Below, in pieces: positions 55,916 to 64,000 of a stretch of DNA of 64,000 nucleotides. The DNA is from Wyeomyia smithii (taxonomy: Eukaryota; Arthropoda; Insecta; Diptera; Culicidae). The DNA is taken from positions 96,887,485 through 96,951,484 of the forward strand of contig NC_073695.1 of assembly GCF_029784165.1 (NCBI RefSeq), read 5' to 3'. Below the pieces are notes generated by a model. That model worked only from the letters and a program-made list of their open reading frames with translations. It searched no databases and was not told where the DNA came from. Position numbers and translations under genes: made by a program. Positions within the stretch are counted from its first letter, which is position 1. The number at the start of each line of letters is the position of its first letter.

Positions 55916-56445
55916 GCAGCAGGCAGCAGCAGCGGACATCAACACCGATGGCAGTAGGCGAAGTGGATCAGCAACGGGCAACAGCGGCGGTGGTAGTGGT
56001 TAGCTGCAGTTCCTACCTCTTTCAGTTCGGCTTCCCTTCGATCTGAGTTGGACCCTACCAGTGGTAATCCAATTCAGATATCGTTGGGTGAATACAACCC
56101 GAAACTGAAAGAGACTCGCATTGTCAGGTGTTTTGAAAAGCCACCATCATCAAGCGTATGTATATATAGGGTGTTTGCACATAACGTGTGTGAATATCTG
56201 TAGCGTGTGTCCCTATTATATAAGGTGTGTGGCTTGCTATATGAGCCGTTGCGGAGCAGAGTGGTATATGTGCCATCGAGCAAATTGTTCAAGAGGAGCA
56301 ATTTTCGAAAAATCTCTGAATAAAATTCTGTTCAACGGATTCTTCCAAACAAAATGTTCTAACATAAAGGTTATGAAGTGGTTTAACATGGAGATACATA
56401 AAATTAACTTCTTTCTTCGCGAAATCGGTTATTTTATCTCACCAA

Positions 56446-56524
56446 TGTACATAGACCACTCTGACTTCATATATATATTCGCTGGAATCCTCGAATCGTT
56501 TCGAAACAGAGTGGTCTATGTACA
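56446..56524. repeat. Perfect 18-bp inverted repeat, motif cluster
   Basis: TGTACATAGACCACTCTG (56446-56463) and its exact complement (56507-56524) are separated by 43 bases. Variants occur at about 56261 (CAGAGTGGTATATGTGCC) and 56811 (TGTACATTGACCACTCTG), giving four related sites within 570 bases in alternating orientation. Confidence 0.8.
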
Positions 56525-56574
56525 CAAACCTGGTAAATGACAATAAAAATGACGGTAACTCGTATAAAATGGCT

Positions 56575-56795
56575 AGTGTCACATGTTATATGATACATAT
56601 AGCATGTCACATGTAAGATGTCACGTGTAACATTACATGTAACACAGCATGTTACATATTACATGATATTTTACATGTTACATTTTTCGTGTTACATTAC
56701 GTGTAACATGTTACATATCACGTGTGACATGTACAGAGCAAGTGACATGTTACTTATCACATGTAATATGCTACATGTTACGTGTTACATGATAG
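56575..56795. repeat. Degenerate ACATGT/TGTTACATG array
   Basis: About 220 bases made of variants of ACATGTTACATG and CACGTGTAACAT. The unit is self-complementary, so the array can pair with itself in many registers. It lies next to the inverted-repeat cluster inside the 3.8-kb element. A diverged microsatellite is the simplest view. Confidence 0.85.
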
Positions 56796-57992
56796 TATTA
56801 CACCGATTTATGTACATTGACCACTCTGTTCCGAAACAGAATGGCCATTCTGTGCAGAGTGTGACTAGCGTGCGTGGCTTTCTATATAGCGTGCGTGGCT
56901 AGCTGTATAGCGTGTGTGGCGATTGAAATTTTCATATATAATTGCTAATAAATCACCGCATGTACAATTTAATTATCACTGTAAATCATTCAAAACTAAA
57001 TATAAAATTTGCCATGTTGAAAAAAATTAATCAGTTGTCAATAAATGGCATTGACAAACACAATTAACCTATTAAGCCTGAATCACATATTTTTTCGCGC
57101 AAGTTTTACTAATTGCAGCAATCAGTTGTAAAATTATCTACGCTATTGAAAAATGCAAAAAATTGTTATTTGAGCTGTTATATCATAGATGAAGAATGCA
57201 CTATTTACCCTTGTCTATAGCCTCTTTATATCCACTGCCTAATTTAAGATATCTTAGTGCTCTTCGATACATAAGACAGCCTCAAAACAATTCAATTTCA
57301 TTCTTGTTTTGAATACGGCAGCAAGTGAAACCGCGGTGCCGGCTACAGAGGTAAACGTCATCTGGAGCAAAGAGACTATTCAATTAATTAACCCCAATTG
57401 AGTGTTTTCCCAAACCTATTCCAAGAAATACATTGACATAGGACAGGCTGTCGTATTCTACGTTACCTCTGCGAACGTGTCTTATAAACAACCTCTTCAA
57501 CTATTTTGTCATATGACGTATAAACTTAACGTGGCAATTAAAAATTTACTTACATGAACTTGAAAATACATGTAGATTTGACTACCTATTTTATTCAACG
57601 ACTGCGATGACATTCATTTTGGAAAAAGAGTAGATCGATTCATAAATTGATCTATGTAAATAAAAAATAAATTCTGTTCATAGCGAAATAAGCTAGAGAG
57701 AAGAGTTGCAAACCTGATTTATAAAACTCTCGAAATTTGTTACAGTTTTTTCATGGTTGTGAGCAACTCCTGAATGTCATCATGAGTACATATCGATAAA
57801 AATATAGAGTTTTAAGCAAACTTTAGGAACTATTCTTGAGAACCTTCTCTAGCATGGGCTTCCTTGATCATATGGGGATTTTACGGCTGATTTGTAGCAG
57901 TTTGTGAGAATAATAAGATTTATGCCCTGTTTTAAAGAACAAGCAATCAAAACTTCTTCAAGTACATCGTAAAACTCATATTGTTACTCGGG

Positions 57993-58830
57993 AACTCCTA
58001 CAGGGAATTTGAGTTGCAACACCCCGTCATACATGACATTCCACAACACCGGACCCAGGATACAACCTTGCGGAATTCCTGCAGTGACTGAACGCACTTC
58101 TGACCCTCCTCTGTATTGTAAACAAGTACTCGGTTCTGGAAGTGATTTTCCAGAATCTTGTACAGCGACACCGGTACATGGATGTTCCTAAGCGCGAGCG
58201 CTATGGAGTCCTAACTGGCGCTATTGAACGCATTCTTCACGTCGAGCGCGACAATTGCGTAATAGCGCATTCACCTTCTCTTGCGCTGGAGTGCTACCTC
58301 CGCCGTCTTGATGACGGAGGAGATAGCATCCAGCGTGGACCTGCCCTTCCGAAAGCCGAACTGGTTGCTTTCCAGACCATGTACACCCTCCGTGTACTTC
58401 GCCAGGCTGTTGAGGATAATCCTCTCAAGCACCTTGCCCGCAGTGGCCAGCAGGCAGATGGGCCATATGCCCATATGCTGATGGGTCCCCTGGCGGTTTC
58501 CCAGCCTTCGGCAGTAAGAGCAGTCTTTTCCGCTTTCACCTGTCCAGAAAGAGGCAGTCATCCAGGCATCTCTGTATGACTGCCCGGAACAGCCTTGGGG
58601 CCATTTTTACCGCCAGCCTGATTGCCGGGTTAGGGATACCATCCGGTCCCGGTGGCTTGCTTACCTTTAGAGATTTGGCGATCACGATGAGTTCCTCCTT
58701 TACATTCACTTACTGCATTTGTATTGATGCAACGGTCAGGTTTATTTCACTCCCCTCTCTACTCAGCACAAAGATATTGAGAATCTGTCTCGTAGCATTC
58801 CAGCCTCAAATGTCTAACTAGAAACGGCAG
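57993..58830 (-). pseudogene. R1-clade LINE, N-terminal part of reverse transcriptase
   Basis: Minus-strand frames (with shifts) give LATAGKVLERIILNSLAKYT, GLESNQFGFRKGRSTLDAI, ALDVKNAFNSASWDSIALAL (first catalytic Asp), NRVLVYNTEEG and TAGIPQGCILGPVLWNVMYD, ending at LQLKFPVGV at the insertion point. Upstream near 58.6-58.7 kb the PGPDGIP-type block is recognisable in a shifted frame. The APGPDGIPNPA, ATAGKVLERII and RKGRSTLDAI wording is that of R1-clade elements. It is 5'-truncated close to the SINE-headed repeat at 58890. Confidence 0.85.
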
Positions 58831-58889
58831 TATTTTGTACGTTTATACATGAAAAGGAATTACAATGATATCAGAGTTGCACTGTTGCT

Positions 58890-59494
58890 AGAGGAGCTCC
58901 GTAGCCGCAAGAATACAGAGTCCGATTTGACAAGCGGGTGGTCGTGGGTTAGAATCTTAGTAGACGCAGGCCATTTTTTATGTCAAAGGACTTTAACATG
59001 AGTTAACACTCAGGCTCCCCACACACCTGGCTTTTCTCCTTACAAAAGAAAGTTCATCCTGTAATAAAAACTGGTCTGAATAACGTATTATAGGTTCTCT
59101 CCAGAAAATTATAACTATTGCGCGATGTTGGCGGCAGGAACGAAGTTTCGATAAGACTCTATTTTCTTGACAAAATATATGTCCTTCTTATAATAAAACT
59201 GATCAGAGGAATACTAATCCAGGAAATTGTAATTTGCGATATTGACACGGGGATCGAGGAAAGACTCCATCGTCTTGACATAATAAGTCTTTCTCAGAAT
59301 GAACCTGGCCATAGAGGAACGTTAGGTGGAGTCTCTCTCCAGGGAATTGTAACATGGTGATATTGGTAGGATGGAAAGAAGCTCAGTATAGTAGAGCAGC
59401 AGTTGGCTTGAAAAGGAAGGGTAAAACCTCACAAAGCACATAAGCATGAATATAAATAAAAAGCGTGTCACTTACTTTAATAGTAATACTGCAG
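58890..59494 (+). mobile_element. SINE-headed element with three internal ~118-bp repeats, copy 2
   Basis: The head GAGCTCCGTAGCCGCAAGAA...GTGGGTTAGAATCTTAG matches copy 1 (B box with one change). It is followed by CAAAGGACTTTAACAT and three tandem units near 59097, 59216 and 59330, one fewer than the copy at 43177-43940. Its end GCGTGTCACTTACTTTAATAGTAATACTGC matches copy 1. It sits directly next to the 5' truncation of the R1 remnant. Confidence 0.7.
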
Positions 59495-59857
59495 TTAATA
59501 TGAAGTGCGAAGTACAAAAACACAAAAAAAAAGATCAAATCGCAGCGATAAGTCCACAAAGAGATTTCAAAATCATTAAAAGCGAATAAGTGTATATTAC
59601 AGTTTATGCTATCGTGCAGGTCCAAATAAACTCACCGTTAACGCTTCATAGTTAAGGGAGGAATGAATCTAGAGAAGGAAAAAATATATATGCTAGATTT
59701 CGAATCCGTTTACATAAAGCGATGAATTTGTGTTCCCAACATAGTTTGTACTCGCTTGTAAGAAAGTAGATAATTGTGTTTTTCTCTAACGCAAAGAGCA
59801 ATGAAGCATATAAAGGCTTTGAAATGAACAATATTCAAATAAAACGTCATTTGTATT

Positions 59858-59885
59858 GTGCCGTGTCAAATAAATGTTGTGTGAA
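59858..59885 (+). repeat. Shared retroelement-like 3' end GCCGTGTCAAATAAA
   Basis: TGTGCCGTGTCAAATAAATG and the following TTGTGTGAACAAAAAAA look like the 3' end and poly(A) tail of a short inserted transcript. A near-identical end lies at about 60543-60575, another at about 30550, and one on the minus strand at 36911-36928. It ends about 35 bases from the candidate exon at 59921. Confidence 0.5.
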
Positions 59886-59920
59886 CAAAAAAAATTAAAC
59901 GTAATCGAGAAAAAATATAC

Positions 59921-60196
59921 CTGACAGCTCTTGTCACATTTTTTGTACTCCGTATGGGGTTGTACTCCGACGTTATTACTGGTTTTCGTCCAGCTTCTGG
60001 CTTAGGTCCACTACCAATCGTTACTGGAGCCTTTGGAAGACTACTGGGATGGTTTAGTAATGTATACATAAACATATTTCTCATGTCACGATGCGACAAG
60101 GCAAAATTTTCTATGTGAGTTAACAAATTCTTTTCTTTTATCTCGACCGAAATCTTATTGACAGCTGCAAGACCTTGCGGATGTATAAACAACATT
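59921..60196 (-). CDS. Candidate host exon, unassigned
   Basis: An open minus-strand frame of 92 codons bounded by a good acceptor (CCCATTTGCTCTCCAG|AATG) and donor (GCTGTCAG|GTATAT). It contains AVNKISVEIKEKNLLTHIEN, FALSHRDMRNMFMYTLLNH and a basic, proline-rich end (GSGPKPEAGRKPVITSEYN). Codon use and lack of A/T runs look more like coding sequence than the surroundings. It could belong to the N-terminal cytoplasmic part of the CNG gene (same strand, upstream) or to another gene. It ends in phase 2 and cannot splice directly to 31547-31698. No family is recognised. Confidence 0.4.
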
Positions 60197-62835
60197 CTGG
60201 AGAGCAAATGGGCAAAATTTGGTTAACTTCGGTCAAATATAAAACAAATTACGTAAGTTTGAAAATGTCACAATGATTTTCGGTTTACTCTTGAGTTACA
60301 GATTTGTTGTTAAATTAAAAATGTTTTGTTATTGCTTTCAAAAGAACAATAAAATTTTTGCAGTTTAGATTCATAATTTCTTTTGAAGTCTGTTCCTTTG
60401 TTGTTTCTCATAAACGTTACAGACATTTGGGTTGCTTTTATGATTTTACTAGCTTGTAGGAAAATATTACCATTCTGCCACTTACCGCGGTGGCAAAGAA
60501 GTATCTTTCTTTACCGTTCTAATCGTTAGAGATTAATTTGTATTAAGCCGTGTCAAATAAAATGTTGTGTGAAAAAAAATCGTTAGAGATGCAGAGGTGA
60601 GCTCGGTCTCTGATAACAACGATTGTAACACTTCCTTCCTCCCTCTCCAAAAACCCGACCGTAAAGACATAACCGATGCCGCTATCAATCTATTTGAATT
60701 TCAAAACAGCATCATTACGCCAGCGGTGCTTTTTGGTAAAATGCTAACAGTCAAATGTTTTCAAATCGCAGGATAATGCAACTTAAGAGTAAAAAGTTTA
60801 CAGTCAGGACATTGTAGAGTTATTGAAGATTGTTTTTGTTCAACACAAAAAATCAAATCAAAATGCATTTATCGGCTTACTATATTCTTAAGAGCTAAAG
60901 TTCATTAGCGTAAGCCCCCTCTCCACACACGAAATTCGAATGCACGACTATGGAAATCAAACAATCAATTTTCGCACTCTTAGTAACCATAATTGAGCAA
61001 CCTAGAATTGTCAGGTAAATAACAAATCACCCCAAATAACTTTACAACATCGATATTTTCAGTTAGCAAATAAACCCATATCAACCATAGGAATTCCACC
61101 CATCCAAATGCGCCTCACTCATCGCTGTGTTCTAAGGCTTCAAGTATGAACCCGACATGTACTTCCAACCTGTTACATAATAGATGAAAGCAATTTGAGC
61201 GAACGGATGGGAAATTTGGCTACCTGACAAATTGCGATCCCTGGCAGGAAATTTCGGTGCCTCGGAGACATCTTTCAAGCTCATCTGTTTCCACTCTGGC
61301 AACTTCGATTCGTTTATTTAAACCGGAGAAAAATCAGCAACCTTTTCGCATTTTTCAACATACTTATGATAATGTCAATTTATATACGATAAATGAAATC
61401 TTTCCCGGGCCCCCAGGCAGCATACTCCGTAACCACCAGTCAACTCAAGCTTCGAGCTAGCTTATTTTTTGTTGTTTTGTTTCGCTGAAAACAGACAGCT
61501 CCCACTTTAAATGGCACGTGTATCTTGATGATAACAGTCGGAGAAAAGAACTTCCACCGCTGCCTTGGGGCAAACATTTGCTGAGTGCTTAGCGTGTGCG
61601 AGCAGCGCCAGTTAGTTGTTCCGTTTCGGCATTTTCCGAGGAAGAAAAACTTTTCCGCCCGAAGCTATCTGTGATAAATGAGCGGATCTCATTGACTCAA
61701 GGAAAGAAGTTCTTCACGGGAGAGAGTGCAGCCGGAGCAAAAAAAAAAAATATCAACACAGTAATATTTTAGCTTTCTTAACTGTTTAGTGCTTTATGGG
61801 GACCCAATTAATCAGAACGGGCGACCGGTTTAGGCTCCAATTAATATGTCTATTATTATGATAATTTTAAAAAACAGAAGGGTGGAAACAAACAGCAAAA
61901 AACATAGTTCTAATCATATCACTAGTACACATGCCAAAGATAAACGCTTGAGAGGGATAAACAGCAACAACTAGTACGTATTTCGGCACGTTTTCTCGAT
62001 CAGATTATTTGATCCGTCAGCAGTTGACGGCGAAAAATGATGTCTGAATGTTTTGTTTTCCTACACGGATCAGTACTGGCTTGATAACACAATTTCTTGC
62101 TTTCCAATACAAGCGCGTGATTAGGAAGATTCGCAGGATTGTGGTGAATACTGTTTAAATAATCTGCCATCTTGACGTGTTGGTTCTTTATGACCGAACG
62201 TTTCTTCATGTATTGGAAGGTTCATAAAGATGATAGCACATACATAAGACATACGTAGCACTGGCGTTTTTTTCTGGTACACGTTGCCCCATAGTACTCC
62301 GTACCTCCTCCTGTCCAACTGCTCGACCAATAATGAACAAAATGAATTTTCTTTTTCTCGGCTTTATCGAGCCCCAAAGAAAACCCCATAAAGAACTATC
62401 AAAAAGTTATTTACAAAATCAATGCAGCATTTTTCGAGTAGTAACGAGGCAAATGCAGGGCTGTGCAGGTACACTGCCTTCAAAAACAACTCAAATAGTG
62501 ATTTTATTCAGAGTGTGGTACCGTTCGAGTAGTTCATTTTGTACCAACTTTTTGATTACTTGATGGCAATTTTTGCCTTTCTCCCATTTTTTTCAGGTAT
62601 CAGAATCACACAAATAGGATCATCGGGTTTTAAGAGAGTCTCTATATTACTCGTAGCATTGTTGGAGCGATTATAGAATTTAATCTTCAGAAAACGCCTT
62701 ATTTACAAAAAACAGTGCTGTTACATCGAAAACTATGTTGGGGTGAAATTGTAGGGGATGTAAGTTTGCTCCGCTGTTCATTTTTTGAACAAAAATTCAA
62801 CGATAATACCGTATTCCGGCTCACTTCCCCTCAGC
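60197..62835. other. Unassigned region
   Basis: No gene was recognised. 61490-61740 is somewhat GC-richer with CAGTTAGTTGTTCCGTTTCG, an initiator-like context, but no ATG-led frame of note follows. No clear repeats. Confidence 0.4.
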
Positions 62836-62945
62836 CGTGTGTTCATTCGGCCTCGCGTCCATTCGGCCTCGCGTCCATTCGGCCTCGCGTCCATTCGGCC
62901 TCGTGTCTGTACGCCTGCCGTCCATTATGCCTAGCGTCTGTATGC
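62836..62945. repeat. 16-bp tandem repeat ATTCGGCCTCGCGTCC
   Basis: Four near-perfect 16-base units (62845-62908) are followed by about two degenerate ones to 62941. It is GC-rich and CpG-rich against an AT-rich background. Open frames through it are repeat artefacts. Confidence 0.92.
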
Positions 62946-64000
62946 TTAACGGGGTTACATCGATTTTTGCGGAGTTCAAAGCAAAGCCTTGGTGCTACAT
63001 TCCGATTTTTGACGCCGTAGTTATCTTCAATGTTTGCCCCTTCATCGACTGTGTCGAAAGGAGAAAGGACAGTAATAAAAATTCACAGCATCCTCCGATC
63101 TAACAAAAACGTCATAATTACTTTTAAGCCAAATAAAACGGAAGATTATGTTTCTGTTTTATGTGGCTTAAAGTCTTTGTTCTTTTCTGCTTTCGTTGAC
63201 AAGTGTAATTGTTAATACCCACTAAGATATCCTAGCGTAAATAATAATAGCGTAGCCGAAATCAAAGCCAGTAGTGATTGTTTACGTTAGCAGCATGATC
63301 ATGTAATTATAGATAATAGCTATTTGTGCTTTGGATTAGAATAAACCTAAATTCTCATTCCATTGGTTTGTTTCGTTTTCCAACTGGTTGCAACATAATT
63401 ACAAGTTAGCTGAATCATTCTATCGTCAGAACAGTTAAATACTGTTCTGTATTTATCAGTACCGTAGTTGGAAGGTAAATTGATCACAGGTATGTATTGA
63501 TCAATCGAACAATATTATGGTAAATATAAACTTAATTTTATCAATCCATCGATTTTTTTTCGACTCATCGTCACAAACAAAATCAATATATGATTTCGCA
63601 TTTAAAAACTAGGTAAGCGAGTAACAGGCGAAAAATATTCAAACGCAATGTTTCCAGGTTTTCAAGAAGATACAGCAACATTTTTGTATTTTTATCCAAT
63701 TAACTTTGGTATGATGTTATAACTTTGTATTAGTACTCGTTTCGAAAATAATTGATCATTAACCAAAACTATACGACGATGTATATTTTGCTCGCAATTG
63801 CAATCAATTTGCCCCCGAATTACGGTTCCATCATCAGCAGATATCGAAACTCGTAATTCCGCCCATCGAACCCGGCAGCATTTGAATATATTTTCCACAC
63901 AATCGATACAACCGACCGCACTGCTATACATACCGCAAACACCCTAAGCAAATTTGTCTCTTCGATTCAATACACTTCAATCTAATCAAAATCAAACATT
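62946..64000. other. Unassigned window end
   Basis: AT-rich DNA. A 79-codon minus frame (63931-63692) reads CVENIFKCCRVRWAELRVSI and SADDGTVIRGQIDCNCEQNI and ends in a normal stop. Its composition is coding-like but I recognise no family and see no clear acceptor. It could be a terminal exon or chance. Confidence 0.35.

Larger units (their letters stand above)
55518..57500. repeat. Dispersed repeat, copy 2, with promoter-like segment
   Basis: The left end (TTGACGTAGAATACGTCTTA) and right end (GTCGTATTCTACGTTACC...TTATAAACAACCTCTTC) carry ACGTAGAATACG in inverted orientation. Both ends match the copy at 3114-4313. Bases 55518-55860 align almost fully with the first copy; the middle (about 55.9-57.4 kb) is not present there. 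No long ORF. Confidence 0.55.
54190..57992. mobile_element. 3.8-kb terminal-inverted-repeat element interrupting R1
   Basis: The ends are CCCAAGTAACAAT (54190) and, on the complement, CCCGAGTAACAAT (57992). Joining 54189 to 57993 while counting AA once restores an open R1 frame, which fixes the boundaries and indicates a 2-bp duplication AA. Subterminal sequence on both sides is rich in GAGTTTTAT/GTTTTAC blocks. Inside are a pogo-like fragment, the 55.5-57.5-kb repeat with a promoter-like segment, a hairpin cluster and an ACATGT-rich array. No transposase was recognised; superfamily unknown. Confidence 0.75.

Noticed and set aside
56575..56795. The ACATGT-rich stretch as a CRISPR-like array or regulated operator
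   Set aside because: The units are irregular with no unique spacers, and this is eukaryotic DNA. A degenerate microsatellite explains it.
58142..58579. A 145-codon plus-strand ORF
   Set aside because: It is antisense to the R1 reverse transcriptase; the motifs are on the minus strand.
31699..59900. CNG transmembrane and pore exons on the minus strand
   Set aside because: I looked for the pore and the S6-end segment that should precede KLDGVK and found no match. They are presumably beyond the window or too split for reading by eye.

Overview
This window is eukaryotic, AT-rich and crowded with repeats. It looks like mosquito (Culicidae) DNA. It holds a Juan-like Jockey-clade retrotransposon, several Tc1/mariner relatives of the mosquito ITm type, R1, RTE, CR1 and LOA/I-type LINE pieces, tRNA-derived SINEs, many small inverted-repeat elements, and very long introns. 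I cannot assign a species; the intron sizes and Juan copies would suit an Aedes/Culex-type genome.

The only host gene I can assign with confidence is a cyclic nucleotide-gated (CNG) channel on the minus strand. Three consecutive exons join in frame: 31547-31698 (C-linker), 17897-18038 (C-linker end and start of the cyclic-nucleotide-binding domain) and 16507-16644 (beta roll up to the FGEISIL cassette). Their introns are 13.5 kb and 1.25 kb. Neither the transmembrane exons nor the final binding-domain exon was found. At least 15 kb of the window is therefore CNG intron, and 1-16.5 kb may be a further intron. A possible unassigned minus-strand exon lies at 59921-60196, and a frameshifted small secreted-protein-like gene lies at 14.2-14.5 kb.

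Layout. 0-1 kb: LOA/I-type reverse transcriptase next to a SINE remnant. 2-4.3 kb: pogo-like and piggyBac-like MITEs and a 1.2-kb repeat. 7.8 kb: SINE. 10-11.6 kb: mariner and RTE remnants and a nested palindrome. 13.7 kb: second piggyBac-like MITE. 16.5-18 kb: CNG exons with a Transib-like element between them. 18.7-19.1 kb: long polypyrimidine tract. 19.6-23.1 kb: repeats and foldbacks. 23.8-25.6 kb: a 1.7-kb palindrome. 26.2-29.2 kb: almost intact CR1-type LINE. 29.4-30.4 kb: TIR element. 31.5 kb: CNG exon. 34.9-35.8 kb: hAT-like foldback with an 8-bp target duplication. 37.9-39.3 kb: truncated Juan. 39.7 kb: 120-bp tandem repeat. 42-49 kb: nested pile of RTE, a SINE-headed tandem element, mariner relatives, Transib and a second Juan. 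53.3-58.8 kb: R1 LINE split by a 3.8-kb inverted-repeat element. 58.9-59.5 kb: second SINE-headed tandem element. 59.5-64 kb: mostly unassigned.

The most notable points are two elements with Transib hallmarks (CGNCG 5-bp target duplications and CACAGTG termini). One of them carries a 23-bp spacer and an ACAAAAC nonamer-like block at both ends, like a V(D)J 23-RSS. Others are the ORF-restoring excision test of the 3.8-kb insertion in R1, a perfect 40-bp hairpin nested in an older palindrome, and a SINE-headed element whose internal ~120-bp unit varies in copy number. I did not find convincing evidence of a previously undescribed protein system.
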